Positions 34,016 through 46,921 of a stretch of 64,000 bases of DNA are shown one piece after another. Source of the stretch: Tetracentron sinense (Eukaryota; Streptophyta; Magnoliopsida; Trochodendrales; Trochodendraceae); NCBI GenBank assembly GCA_015143295.1, contig CM026565.1, positions 16,502,548-16,566,547 on the forward strand, written 5' to 3'. A model generated the notes under the pieces. It did not search any database. It was not told where the DNA came from and worked only from the letters and a program-made list of their open reading frames with translations. How positions within the stretch are numbered: the first letter of the stretch is position 1; the number at the start of each line of letters is the position of its first letter. A program made the position numbers and the translations under genes.

Positions 34016-37000
34016 TCATTCAAACAATTTCGGGTACTTCGCTTTGACTTCGGCCTCACGTTCCCATGTAGCTTCTTCTTGAGCGTGATGTTGCCACTGC
34101 ACGAGGACCAACGGAATAGTTTTGTTGCGAAGGACTTCATCTCTCTGATCCAATATGTGAACCGGCTTCTCTACTAAAGTGAGATCCTCCCGTATTTCCA
34201 ACAGCTCCAAGTCTATGACATGCGAAGGATCCGTAATGTACTTTTGAAGCATAGACACATGGAAAACGTTATGAACCGCGGCCATGTGAGGTGGAAGAGC
34301 TACCCTGTAAGCAACCTCACAAACTCGCGTGATGATCTCAAACGGGCCAACATATCGAGGACTAAGCTTACCTCGCCTGCCAAATCTCATAATCCCCTTG
34401 CTAGGAGATACCTTCACAAAGACTTGATCCCCAACATGGAATTCCAAGTCCCTGCGGCGTGTGTCCGCATAGCTCTTTTGACGATCATGAGCGGCTTTCA
34501 ACCGATCCCGGATGATTTTGACTATGCTCGCAGTTTGCTCAATCAACTCCGGACCTAGTACCTTCCTTTCTCCTACCTCATCCCAGTAGAGAGGAGACCT
34601 GCAACTTCGCCCGTACAAAGCCTCGAATGGAGCCATTTGGATACTCGCCTGATAGCTATTGTTGTAGGCGAACTCTACCAAAGGCAAGTGCTCTTCCCAA
34701 CTGCCTTTGAAATCCAGCATACAAGCCTGAAGCATGTCTTCTATTACTTGGTTCACCCTCTCGATTTGTCCATCCGTCTGTGGATGAAAAGCAGTGCTGA
34801 AATCAAGTCGGGAACCCATAGCTTCCTGAAAGCTTTTCCAGAATCTGGATGTGAATCTCGGATCCCGATCTGAGACAATACTAACTGGCACCCCGTGTAG
34901 CCTAACAACTTCCTTGATGTATAAAGCGGCCAACTGATTAGAATTGAACGTGGTCCGGTAAGGTAAGAAATGCGCAGACTTTGTCAAACGATCCACTACT
35001 ACCCATATCGCATCTGAGCCCCTTACTGTCTTTGGCAAGCCAACTATGAAATCCATGGATATGTTCTCCCATTTCCACTCGGGAATAGGAAGAGACTGTA
35101 ATAGACCGGCGGGTCGCATGTGTTCTGCTTTCACCTGTTGGCACACCAAGCACCGTGCCACATATTCCGCAACATCCCTCTTCATATTCCGCCACCAAAA
35201 ATGACTCTTGAGGTTCCGGTACATCTTCGTACCCCCAGGATGCACTGTATACTTTGATCGGTGTGCTTCATCCATAATCTCCCTTCGAAGATCTACATTG
35301 GCTGGAACACACAACCTTCCTTTGAACGTAATAGCACCCCGGCTAGTGAGAGAGAAGTCTACACTATCCTTGGCAACTTCCTTGTCCCGATAAGCCAACA
35401 ATTCAGCATCTGTGGCTTGGTATTCTTGGATCAAATCTATAATGTATGGCCGAACCGTGACATTTGCCAAGATAGGACTACGAACAGAGTCATTCACACT
35501 GATGTCCAGATTTGCCAAATCTTCAAGTAGCTTCCATTCCTGCACCAACATGCATGCTAATAACCCCGGAGGTCTTCTACTCAAAGCATCAGCCACTACA
35601 TTTGCTTTACCCGGGTGGTATTGAATGGTACAATCATAGTCTTTCAAAAATTCCATCAAACACCGTTGCCTTAGACTTAGCTCTTTTTGGGAAAAGAGAT
35701 ACTTGAGACTCTTGTGATCCGTGAACACATAGAACTCTACCCCATAAAGGTAATGACGCCAAATCTTAAGTGCAAACACGATCGCCGCAAGCTCCAAGTC
35801 GTGCGTGGGATAATTCTTTTCATGCTCTTTCAATTGCCTTGATGCATAGGCAATGACTTTCTTGTGTTGCATGAGCACACACCCAAGTCCAATGTGTGAG
35901 GCATCACTATACACCTCATACCCATATGGTCCGGATGGCACAGTAAGGACAGGGGCTGTAGTAAGCCTCTTCTTCAGTTCCGTAAAACTGATCTCGCACT
36001 TGTCACTCCATACAAACTTCGCATTTTTCCTTGTCAGGTAAGTGAACGGCGCTGCAAGGCTAGAGAAACCCTCTACGAATCTCCTGTAGTAGCCTGCTAA
36101 CCCAAGGAAACTGTGTATCCCCGTGACACTCTTGGGCCTCTCCCAACTCATAACTGCCTCTATTTTCTTCGGATCAACGGAGATGCCTTCCACAGAAACA
36201 ACGTGGCATAGGAATGCCACCTCCTCCAACATTTCCAATGCAAGGCGAAGGTCTTGCGCGTGATCTTCCCGTGTCTGGGAACACACTAAGATATCGTCGA
36301 CAAACACGATCACGCATTGATCTAGATATGGCCGGAACACCCGGTTCATTAAATCCATAAAAGCTGCCAGTGCATTTGTGAGACCAAAAGGCATTACCAA
36401 GAACTCGTAGTGTCCATACTGAGTCCGAAAGGCAGTTTTGGGAACATCTTCCGCCTTAATCTTCAACTGGTGATAGCCCGATCGAAGATCTATCTTCGAG
36501 AAAAATCTCGCTCCTTTTAATTGATCGAACAAGTCATCAATTCTAGGCAATGGATACCTATTCTTTATAGTGACTTTGTTCAACTATCGGTAATCGACGC
36601 ACATCCGCATCGAGCCATCCTTCTTCTTAAAAAATAACACCGGGGCACCCCACGGTGAGACACTTAGTCGAATGAAACCAAGACCTTGTAATTCCTCCAA
36701 CTGAGTCTTCAACTCCTTGAGTTCAATAGGGGCCATTCTATACGGAGCCCTAAAAATAGGAGCTGTGGCTGGTGCAAGCTCAATCACAAACTCAATCTCC
36801 CTGTCTGGAGGTAATCCTGGTAACTCCTCTGGAAATACATCTAGGAATTCACTCACGACCGGAATAATCGAAGAGTCCTTTGCCTTGGGTTTAGCTAAGC
36901 TCAATGCCGCAAAGCGAGCAATACCTCTACCTTTCAACCCTTGAAAGTGGAATGGCTTTCCTTCTACCGGCTGGAAGAGTACCATTTTCTCAAAGCAAGC

Positions 37001-37293
37001 TACATGCCCGTGATGTGCTGCTAACCAATCCATTCCCAATATAACGTCAAAGTCTTGGAATCCAAGAACTATTAGATCAACCGCCAACTCGTGGCTTCCC
37101 ACTTGAACCACACTATTTCGACACACTTTATCTGTCAATACTGTTTTGCTGAGAGGAGTCGAAATGGATAACTCCGGTTCTAGCTGACTAGGCTCCATAG
37201 AAAAGCCTTCTGAAAAGCTCGGCGAGACAAACGAATGAGTAGACCCAGTATCAATCAACACTCGAGCCAAACACTCATTGACTAGTGAGGTTC
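34016..37293 (-). pseudogene. Tekay gypsy protease-RT-RNase H-integrase-chromodomain polyprotein (element A)
   Basis: Read on the minus strand: protease [15 protein letters not shown] and [10 protein letters not shown] start [15 protein letters not shown]; then a single in-frame TAG at 36584-36586, where the family has Glu (YRELNK). An 855-residue open stretch follows. It has RT ([19 protein letters not shown] at 94-99), RNase H (YSDAS about 224; TDHKSLKYL about 287) and integrase zinc residues H440, H447, C477, C480. The catalytic residues are D510, D571 and E607 (D-35-E), and a chromodomain-like tail ends the protein (residues about 795-855, [16 protein letters not shown]). After residue 120 (LEMLE) about 18 residues are missing compared with element B, just before EVAFLCHVV. 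The element is probably inactive because of the stop and this deletion. The 5' end follows a probable intron (37294-37436). Confidence 0.93.
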
Positions 37294-37436
37294 CTGAAAT
37301 TTCAACTAGCTACGTCAATCCATGCATCACATCATACATATAGGTAAATAGATATATATATAGCACGCCACATACGTACATAAGGAATAAGGCATAACAT
37401 GAAATTGCGGTTAAAAGAATAACTCTAAACGCGTAC
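37294..37436 (-). other. Probable GT-AG intron between gag and protease, element A (143 nt)
   Basis: The minus-strand donor is CAAG followed by GTACGCG; the acceptor is AAATTTCAG followed by GAACC. Splicing joins VVQ to [17 protein letters not shown] without a stop, which is the normal gag-protease text of this lineage. Unspliced, translation stops within ten codons of the donor. Element B has the same two splice sites around a 69-nt sequence. This is inferred from sequence only. Confidence 0.6.
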
Positions 37437-38685
37437 CTTGCACTACATCATCAGATACAAGTGCATCACCCTCTGTCCAGGCAAAAACTCACCCCTGGTT
37501 CACCTGGCGAGGTGGAGGTGTAGACCGGGTAGTCTGGGATGACGCCTGGTATGATCCTGCTGAGCATGCTGCAGGCCTAATCCCTTGAGACTGGCCTGGT
37601 AAATGCCGAGTGGGGCAATCCCTGATCACATGGCCCTGGCGACCATAATGAAAACATCCACCCGATGCTCTTCGGTAATCTCCTGCCGGGTGCCTTCGGC
37701 CGCACGAAGTACAGACCTCTTGTGTATAGGTCGGAGGGGCCGGAGGTGGAGCATACCTCACCGTCTGAGGTGCAACTGGCCATGGAGCTGGAAGAGCCTG
37801 AGGTCGCGGTACCTGAGGCACATACTACCGTGGAGCTGGAGGCGTATAAGGTAGCCTCATCGGTGGTGCTGGCCACGCATACTGATAAGGGCCGGTACAA
37901 GCCTGCCTCTCTGGAGGTGCCGAACTACTAGGTTGGCCTCTCGCCAATTCCCTCTTCTTGGACACTGTCTCTGAATTGGCCTCGACCAATAAGGCCTTGT
38001 TCACTACCTCAGGGTAGGTAGCATGTCTGAAAACTGAGACCTTCTCCATGATAACTTCCTTAAGCCCTTGCTCAAACCTTCTCGCCTTCATTGCCTCGGT
38101 GGCAACCATGTGAGTCGCGAAGCGTGATAGCTCTGAGAACTTAGCCTCATAAGCGGCTACAGTCATCGAACCTTGCTCTAGGTTGATGAACTCTCTTTCT
38201 TTCTTTTCCCATGTCCCAACAAGAAATTACTTCTTATAAAACGTGTCCTTGAACTCCTCCCAAGTCCAGGGTTGACCCTGCATGGTTAAATCTCGTGTCC
38301 TCAATGCGGACAACCACCAATTGTGGGCCTCGCCCTCTAACATGAAAACTGCCCATGCTACTCTATCCTCCTCTGTAGGCGAGAGGACCGCAAAGATCTT
38401 CTCCATTTGGAGGATCCACACCTCCATAGCAAGAGGGTCCACACTCCCATGGAATGATGGAGGCCTCAATCTCCTGAATGCCTCAACTCCAGCTGTACGA
38501 TGTACTGGAGCTGTAGGCGGTGGAGTAGGTGCCGTCGAAGAAGGTATAGTCTGCCGAGCCGCCAGGATGGCGAGTGTCTCAGCAATAGAACCTAAGACCT
38601 GAGAGAGGTCCGGCTGCTCATCCTCATCTCGTGAAGAAGAAGAAGCTCTGGTGTGTGGTCCACGACCCCGTGTGCCCCGCCTCAT
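37437..38685 (-). pseudogene. Tekay gypsy Gag (element A), three in-frame stops
   Basis: It starts at MRRGTRGRGPHTRASSSS (38685) and contains the retrotransposon Gag core (VAWAVFMLEGEAHNWW; WTWEEFKDTFYKK). A stop follows at 38227-38229 (a Tyr codon in relatives), then MTVAAYEAKFSELSRFATH and a Pro-rich linker with a second stop at 37825-37827. A zinc-knuckle region (CTSCGRRHPAGDYR, CFHYGRQGHVIRDC) ends near a third stop at 37489-37491. All segments stay in one frame, so decay is by point mutation. The second knuckle Cys is Tyr, as in element B. It leads to the probable intron at 37436. Confidence 0.9.
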
Positions 38686-39045
38686 GACTAAAGTCCTGAG
38701 AACAATAGCACCACATGAGTCTCACTTGAAACCACAATTTATCGCATTTCCATTTCACAATAATTCAAGTGGCATTATGTGTATAATATAATACTAATAT
38801 ACATCGCATCACAACCATCGGTGTATTTACAATATTATACCTTGGTGTTCTAGCGCTCCTAAGACTCGTACCTGGTTGAAACAACCATTTTGGCTAAGGC
38901 TAAAGTTTAGTCTTTCACTTGGATCAAGACTCGCTTCTGACTTACTTCCTTCCTAACTTGTTTCCCAACATATACTCTTGTCAAGCCGTGGTATTAGATT
39001 CTAAGTGACCCTAGAGACCTAAAGCCTAAGCTCTGATACCTCTTC

Positions 39046-41295
39046 TGTCGCGACCCAAAACTCACCCTAGGAGTTAGAGTGAACTTTGGACGACTAATCA
39101 TGGCTTACATGACTTGCTTGACAAACCAACCTGCAAAAACCTACAGAGCATATACAATAGAGGATATAAACAGCGGAAACATACTCTAACATAGCACAGC
39201 GGAAGTCTAAACAAACCTCTATGTATATACAAATCCAAGTTTACACAAAAGAAATCCAAAAGAAAGTGCGGATAGACCCGTCAAAATACATGAATGTATA
39301 TCTCTCATCTCACCCACAGCTATTCACTCAGAATCTACCACTACCTAATAATAACCCTTTCCCTGAGGCTCCTCCACCGGCTCCTCAACGTACTCCTCCT
39401 CCACCCAAGGGCTCGGAGCACAGACATCAAATGGAGTAGCAGCTCCCTCAGAACCTGCCGACATAAATGTACGGCTGAGCATGGAATACTCAGTGTGTAC
39501 CAAATACTAACCAACAGTCATAGCATAAAAATGGCAATACATAATTCAGGAGCAATTCGTATATGGAAAACGGGAATAATTCATGTCATACCAGGAAGTA
39601 AAGCAATTTATATTCATGCTTGCATTTCGTAAAAGCCGATAAAACCTCTTGAAATCATTGTGTGCTTGACTTGAATTTAAATATCCTTTTCGTACTTGAA
39701 AGCTTGTCTTGTCTATCTTGCTTGATTCTTGTATGTCGTGTCATGTCATGCATGTCATGCGTGCTTGCTTGTGATCATGTAACTTGTTAGATAAACTTGT
39801 AAGGTGTACTTGTGAGATGTGCTTGTGAGATGCCTTGAGAGGGAAGGGAGACCCTTCTTTATGCAATGGACTTGAGAGGGAAGGGAGACCCTTCTTCATG
39901 ATATGTATGTATGTACTTGCGAGGGAAGGGAGGCCCTTCTTTATGCTATGCACTTGTGAGTGAGGAGAGACCCCTCGTGGGATGTTTGTTCTTGTTTTCT
40001 TGTGAAAAGCAAAGTAAAACATATCGTAGGATATGTCCCACCTCTCAACCTTGTTCTTGAAAGCCTCGGTAAATTCATGTCATGCATGCCGTGCTCGTGG
40101 GATCGTGTGCATACTTGCATTTGAATTTAAACATGACATTTGGGGGATTTCACAATGTATAGCATATAGAAATTTTTAAACAATTAAACATTCATAATAT
40201 TTTAGGGAAAACAAGAACTCATGCTAGCATAATCCCTAACAAGTTACATAAGTAATTTAGCATGCATTTTCTTAATTTATACTCATTTCATTCACCTTGG
40301 CATTCCATCAAACATAGGGTGTGTCCATTATTTATTTCAACCTAAATCATGCTTTTCTAGGTGGGTTATGCTCACATCATACATGTTTGTTCATTATGGG
40401 TACAATGCCCTCCCCATTTCATTCATCACATCATTTCACACGGCATCCAATCGCCGACACCCCTCTCCATCCACACCATTCACCATTTTAACTCCTAATA
40501 CATGTATGGATGAAAGAAAACTAGGAATACAAAGAATAAGGGAAGAAAGAAGAGCTATAACTAGGAGGGTAGCAAGAAGTACTGACCTTGATCAATGAGG
40601 AAGAAAAATCCTCCAAAAATGTTCGTGAGGCGCTGCCCTAGCTTGGAGAAACTCCTCCTCGCGTGCTTGAATTGGAATCTTGAAGCAATCCTAGCTTGAG
40701 GTAATTGTGGGTCTTGAAACCCCTTTGATTTCTCTCCAAAAGCAAACCCTAGGTTAGAAAACCCTTCTCCTCTTCCTCTAACTCTCAAAAGACCCTAAGT
40801 GTGTATGAACCCTCAAATGTTCAGGCAAAGCCTTTAAGGCATGAGTGAAACGCCGAAAAGACGAAAACACCCTTAATGAAATTTTTGCAAAAACACGAAG
40901 ACCGAGCGATCGGTGGTTATGACCGATCGATCGGTTGCCTACCGAGCGATTGGTGTGTTGACCGAGCTCTCGACCAAAAATTAACTCTCTAGAACAATTC
41001 CCCATACAAAAATCTTGACCAGTCGATAGCTACCGATCGATCGGTTTTGGACCGATCGATCGCTCCATGGACCGATCGATCGCTCTATGGAGGTCCAAAT
41101 TGTTTTGACCATATCTTTTGACTCGTTCGTTGGATTTTGATGATTCAACTTGTGTTGGGTTCGTACTTCGAAAAAGAACATTTTGGATGTTTCAGAATTT
41201 TCAATTTCTTCCTTATTTATTGATTGTACTACTTTAAAGATAAATTGGCTATGAAAGTGCCATGTATTAAGCATGAAAAAGTCCGGGGCTCTACT
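39046..41295 (-). repeat. 5' (right) LTR of element A
   Basis: 2250 bp, TGTCGCGACCC to GGGGCTCTACT; the terminal A of the usual CTCTACA has become T. It has the same internal hairpin and CCGATCGATCGG clusters as the left LTR (about 39835-39980 and 40895-41095). Confidence 0.92.
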
Positions 41296-41300
41296 TACTA

Positions 41301-41504
41301 CTTGGACTCATCCTACTTTCCTTTTGACCTCTTCTAAACATGCCTAGGACCTTTCTAAGGCTTATAGAACATTATTAATTATTTTATAACACCAAAGCAA
41401 AATTCTCAAATGTTCCAAATTCTCATTTAATGAAATTGGAGTTTACAAGCCATCATGCCTTGATACACATTCCAAGGCATATATAAAAGTTCCGGGGTTC
41501 TACA
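41301..41504 (-). repeat. Remaining piece of element B left LTR after insertion A
   Basis: It continues B's LTR from CTTGGACTCATCC to GGGGTTCTACA, matching 50619-50822 of the right LTR. The first part of this LTR is 29831-31675. A polypurine tract follows (AAGGGGGGAGGA on the minus strand). Confidence 0.9.
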
Positions 41505-41595
41505 TCCTCCCCCCTTATAAAAATTTCGTCATCGAAATTTGGACTCTACTTGCATTACAAAAACCAAAACAAAATTACAAGTCACATTACAAAAC

Positions 41596-42800
41596 TCATT
41601 CAAACAATTCCAGGTACTTTGCTTTGACTTCAGCCTCGTGCTCCCATGTAGCCTCTTCTCGAGCATGATGTTGCCATTGCACGAGAACTAATGGGATGGT
41701 CTTGTTGCGAAGAACTTGATCTCTACGATCCAATATGTGAACCGGTTTTGCAACCAAAATGAGATCCTCTCGGATTTCCAACGGTTCCAAGTCTATGACA
41801 TCCGAAAGGTCCGCAATGTATTTTTGAAGCATAGACACATGGAAAACGTTGTGAACCGCGGCCATGTGTGGTGGAAGAGCTACCCGGTAAGCAACTTCAC
41901 CAATTCGTATGATAATCTCAAAGGGTCCGACATATCGAGGACTAAGCTTGCCTCTTTTGCCAAATCTCATAATCCCTTTGCTAGGAGATACTTCCACAAA
42001 GACTTGGTTCCCAACCTGGAATTCCGAGTCCCTGCAGCGAGTGTCTGCAAAGTCTTTTGACGATCTTGAGTGGCTTTCAATCGATCTCGGTTGATCTTGA
42101 CTTTCTTCACAGTTTACTCGATCAATTCCGGACCTAACACCTTTCTCTCTCCTACCTCGTCCCAATAGAGAGGAGACCTATAGCTTCGCCCATACAAGGC
42201 CTCAAATGGTGCCATTTGGATGCTCGCCTGGTAGCTATTATTATAGGTAAACTCAACCAAAGGCAAGTGCTCTTCCCAACTGCCCTTGAAATCTATTATA
42301 AAATCTCAAAGCATGTCTTCGATGATTTGGTTCACCCTCTCGATTTGTCCATCCGTTTGTGGATGAAAGGCGGTGCTGAAATCAAGTTGGGAACCCATGG
42401 CTTCCTGAAAACTCTTCCAGAACCTGGATATGAATCTAGGATCTTGATTTGAAATAATACTAACTGGCACCCTGTGTAACCATACCACTTCCTTGATATA
42501 CAGTGCAGCCAACTGGCGAGAATTGAAAGTAGTCCGGTAGGGTAAGAAATGGGCAGACTTCATCAAACGGTCCACCACAACCCATATCGCATCTGCGTTC
42601 CTTGCCCTTTTTGGCAAGCCAACAACGAATTCCATGGAGATGTGCTCCCATTTCCACTTGGGAATAGGGAGAGACTGTAACAGACCCGCTGGTCTCAAGT
42701 GCTCTGCCTTCACCTATTGGCACACCAAGCACCGGGATACATACTCTACAACATCCTTTTTCATGTTCCGCCACCAAAAGTGCCCCTTGAGGTTCCAGTA
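41596..42800 (-). pseudogene. Tekay integrase and chromodomain (element B), downstream piece
   Basis: The minus strand shows the integrase core ([40 protein letters not shown]) and the C-terminal region ending in [20 protein letters not shown]. Frameshifts near 42166-42305 and elsewhere break it. Upstream it is cut at 42800 by a solo LTR. The intact layout is visible in element A. Confidence 0.9.
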
Positions 42801-45107
42801 TATCGCGACCCAAAACCCACCCTAGGAGTTAGAGTAAACTTTGGACGACTAATCATAACTTGCTTGACCAGAATAACCTGTAAAAGACCTGGAGCATATA
42901 CAATAGAGGACAATAATAGCGGAAATATATAACAAAGCACAGCGGAAGTCTAACAAACCTCTACGTATATACATACATGATCCAAGTTTATACAAAAAGG
43001 AAACCAAAAGAAAGTGCGGACATGCCCGCCAAAATACATGGATATATCTCTCTCAACTCACCCATAGCTATATCACTCAGAATCTACTACCATCTAATAG
43101 TAATCCTCGACCAGAGGTTCCTCTAAAGGTTCCTCAACGTACTCCTCCTCCACCCAGGAGCACAGACATCAAAAGGAGCAGCCGCTCTACTATCACCTGC
43201 CGACATGAGAAGTCCGGCTGAGCATGGAATACTCAGCGGGTACCAAATACTAACCAACAGTCATAGGATACAGATAGCGATACATAGAGCAGGAAACAAT
43301 TCACACATATAAAGCAGGAATAATTCATATCATAACAATAAAGTAAAGCAGTATATAATCATGCTTGCATTCATAAAAGCTGATAAAACCCTTGAAAACA
43401 CTGTGCACTTGACTTGACTTAAAGTACCATTTTCGTGCTTGAAAACTCGTCTTATCTATCTTGCTTGATTCTTGTATATCGTGTCATGTCATGCATGTCA
43501 TGCGTGCTTGCTTGTGATCATGTAACTTGTGAGATACGCTTGTAAGATGTACTTGTGAGATGCGCTTGTGAGATGCCTTGAGAGGAAAGGGAGACCCTTC
43601 TTTATGCAATGCACTTGAGAGGGAAGGGAGGCCCTTCTTTATGAGATGCACTTGAGAGGGAAGGGAGACCCTTCTTTATGCAATGCACTTGAGAGGGAAG
43701 AGAGGCCCTTCTTTATGAGATGCACTTGAGAGGGAAGGGAGACCCTTCTTTATGCAATGCACTTGAGAGTGAGGGGAGTCCCCTCGTGGTATGTTTGTTC
43801 TTGTTTTCTTGTTAAAAGCGAGGTAAAACATATCGTAGGATATGTCCCACCTCTAATTCGTGTTCTTGAAACCTCGGTACATTCATGTCATGCATGTCGT
43901 GCTCGTGGAAGCGTGTACATACTTGCATTTAAATTTAAATATGACATTTGGAGAGTTAACAATACATAGAACATCAATCATTTGAGCAATTCAATATTCA
44001 TGTAATTTAGGTAAAACAAGAAGGCACACTATCATAGGTCCTAGCAATTTTCGCAATTAATTAAGCATGCATTTCCTTAATTTACAATTCATTTCTTTCA
44101 TCTTGGCATTTCATCAAACTTTGTGAGTGCATAATTTGTTAAGCCTATCACATGCTTTTCTAGGTAGGTTCATATTTACAACATGCTTGTATGTTTATTA
44201 TTGGTGCAATGCCCTTCCCCATTTCATTCATCTCATCATCCACACAGCATCCATTAGCCAACATCCATCTCCATTCACCATTCACACAACCCATCTCATA
44301 ACACATATATAGATGAAGGAAAAATAGAGGATAATAGGAATAAGGGAAGAAAAATAAAGAACTATAACTAGGAGGGTAGCAAAAGGCACCAACCTTGAAA
44401 AATGAGGGAAAGAATCCCCTTCCCAAAACGTCTGTGAGTCGCTGCCCTAGCTGGGAGAAACTACTCCTCGCGTGCTTGAACCGGGATCTTGAAGCAATCC
44501 AAGCTTGAGGTGATCTAGGGTTCTTAAACCCTTTGATTTCTTCTCAAAAATCAAACCCTAGGTTAGGAAAACCCTTTCTCTCCTCTCCTCCTCTCTAATA
44601 TCTTCTAAGTGTGGTAAATGAGCCCTAAAGGCTCGGGCAACCCTTAAGAGTAAAGAGTGAAACGCCAAAAGACCGAAACACCCTTATTGAAATTTCTGCA
44701 AAACACGATACACCGATCGATCGGTGGTCGATACCGAGCGATCGGTTGCCTACCGATCGATCGGTTTCATAACCGGGCGATCGGTTAAAAATCTACTCTC
44801 TGGAAAATTTCCCCATACAAAAATCCTGACCAATCGATAGCTACCGATCGTTTGGTTCTGGACCGATCGATCGCTCTATGGACCGAGCGATTGGTGGTCT
44901 GTAGGTCCAAACTATTTTGGCCATATCTCTTGACTCGTTCGTTGGATTTTGACGATTCAACTTGCGTTGGGTTTGTACTTCGAAAATGAACATTTCTAAC
45001 ATGTTGGAATTTTCAATTTCTTCCTTATTTATTAATTATACTACATTAAAGGTAAATTGGCTATGAAAGTACCATGTATTACACATGAAAAAATCTGGGG
45101 CTCTACA
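42801..45107 (-). mobile_element. Tekay solo LTR inserted in the pol gene of element B
   Basis: It runs from TATCGCGACCCAAAACCC (the first G is mutated) to GGGGCTCTACA, 2307 bp. The flanking duplicates are CAGTA (42796-42800) and CATTA (45108-45112), one mismatch. Element A gives the empty site (GGTTCCGGTACATCTTCG). It contains an expanded 37-bp hairpin repeat (43577-43770) and the CCGATCGATCGG clusters (about 44710-44900). Confidence 0.92.
43577..43770. repeat. 37-bp tandem repeat, about five copies, in Tekay solo LTR
   Basis: The unit is CTTGAGAGGGAAGGGAGACC followed by CTTCTTTATGCAATGCA. Alternate units read GAGACC/GCAATGCA and GAGGCC/GAGATGCA, a 74-bp higher-order pattern. Each unit holds an AAGGG...CCCTT hairpin. 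Other LTRs here have only two or three units. Confidence 0.9.
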
Positions 45108-45112
45108 CATTA

Positions 45113-46451
45113 CATCTTCGTCCCCCCAATATGCACTGCATACTTCAAATGGTGGGCTTCATCCATAATCTCTCGCCGAAGATCTGCATTGGCCAGAACA
45201 CACAATCTTCCCCTAAATGTAATAGCACCTCGGCTAGTGAGGGAGAAGTCCTCACTTCGCTTGGCAACTTCCTTGTCCCGGAAAGCCAACAACTCAGCAT
45301 CTGTGGCTTGATACTCTTGGATCAAATCTATAATGTATGGCCGAACCGTGATATTTTCCAAGACAGTACTGCGGATTGAATCATTCACACTAATGTCCAG
45401 ATTTTTCAAATCTTCTAATAGTCTCTATTCCTACACCAACATGTGGGCCAATAGATTCGGAGGTCTCCTACTCAAAGTGTCAGCCACTACATTCGCTTTG
45501 CCCGAGTGGTATTGGATGGTGCATTCGTAGTCCTTCAAAAATTTCATCAAACGCTGTTGCCGTAAATTTAGTTCCTTTTGGGAAAAGAGATACTTGAGGC
45601 TCTTGTGGTCCATGAACACATAGAACTCCTCCCCATACAGGTAATGGCACCAAATCTTAAGTGCAAACACGACTGCAGCAAGCTCGAGGTCATGCGTGGG
45701 GTAATTCTTTTCATGCTCCTTCAATTGCCTTGATGCATAGGCAATGACCTTCTTGTGCTGCATTAGGACACACCCAAATCCAACGTGCGAGGCATCACTA
45801 TACACCTCATACCCACCACGTCCGGCACCACGTCCGGATGACACCGTAAGGACGGGGGGCGTGGTAAGCCGCTTCTTTAGCTCCGTGAAACTGATCTCGT
45901 ACTTATCACTCCATACAAACTTGGCATTTTTTCTTGTCAGATAAGCGAGCGGTGCTGCCAGACTGGAGAAATCCTCAACAAATCTCCGGTAATAGCCTAC
46001 CAACCCAAGGAAACTGCGGATCTCTGTGACACTCTTAGGCCTTGCCCAACTCATGACTGCCTCTATCTTCTTCGAATCCATTCAGATGCCTTTTGCAAAA
46101 AAAACGTGACCTAGGAATGCCACCTCTTCTATCCAAAACTCACACTTGCTTAATTTGGCATATAACTTGTGCCCTCTCAGCATTTTCAAAACAAGGCGAA
46201 GGTCTCACACGTGATCTTCCTGTGTCTGGGAATATATCAGGATGTCATCGACAAAAATGATCACGTATCGATCCAGGTATGGTCGGAATACCAGGTTCAT
46301 CAAATCCATAAAAGCTGCCAGCGCATTCGTGAGACTAAAAGGCATTACAAGAACTCGTAATGCCCATACCGAGTCCTGAAAGCAATTTTGGGAACATCTT
46401 TGGCCTTAATCATCAACTGGTGATAACCCCTTGAGTTTAATCAGGGCCATT
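45113..46451 (-). pseudogene. Tekay RT-RNase H and integrase N-terminus (element B), upstream piece
   Basis: The minus strand encodes RT/RNase H text ([44 protein letters not shown]) and the integrase linker. It also retains the RT stretch before EVAFLGH (46080-46200), which element A has lost. Near 46430-46465 the sequence jumps across about 240 bp and about 75 bp that A still has, removing the RT N-terminal motifs. In-frame stops are also present. It is non-functional. Confidence 0.88.
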
Positions 46452-46921
46452 CTATACGAAGCCTGGTGCTAGGAATTCACTCACGACCGGAATAGTCGAA
46501 GAGTCCTTTGCCTCAGAGTTCGCTAGGCTCAACGCCGCAAAACGGTCAATATCTTTACTTCTCAACCCCCGAAAATGAAATGGCTTCCCTTCCATCGGCC
46601 TGAAGAGTACCATTTTCTCAAAGCAAGCCACATGCCCATGATGCACTGCAAACCAATCCATCCCCAAGATAATGTTGAAGTCCTGGAATCCAAGGACAAT
46701 GAGATCGATTGTTAATTCATGGCTTCCAACTTGGATTGTACTGCCCCTGAAAATGCTATTTGTTACAACTGTTTCGTCAAGAGGAGTCGAAATGAATAAC
46801 TCCGGTTCCAATTGACTAGGCTCCATAGAAAAGCCTTGGGAAAAACTCGGTGAGACGAATGAATGAGTAGACCCGGTGTCAATCAACACTCTAGCCAAAC
46901 ATTCATTGACTAGTAGGGTTC
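46452..46921 (-). pseudogene. Tekay protease (element B)
   Basis: The minus strand reads [18 protein letters not shown], with LIDTGST as the aspartic protease motif, then [18 protein letters not shown]. It runs until the deletion joint near 46452. The 5' boundary follows a probable intron (46922-46990). Confidence 0.88.

Larger units (their letters stand above)
31676..41295 (-). mobile_element. Tekay/Del-type gypsy element A, full length 9.6 kb, minus strand
   Basis: Both LTRs are present (31676-33924 and 39046-41295), with a perfect TACTA target duplication (31671-31675, 41296-41300). The empty site is visible in B's right LTR (CCTACTACTTGGACTC near 50615). A polypurine tract (AAGGGGGGGAGGA on the minus strand) adjoins the left LTR. 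The primer site at 39030-39041 has one change from GCTCTGATACCA. In the first 270 bp the two LTRs differ at about a dozen positions, so the insertion is not very recent. Gag, protease, RT, RNase H, integrase and chromodomain are all recognisable but carry several stops and a small RT deletion. Confidence 0.95.

Noticed and set aside
37603-37931. Plus-strand frames opposite the gag linker (also 47219-47416)
   Set aside because: Mirror of the Pro-rich Gag coding on the minus strand.
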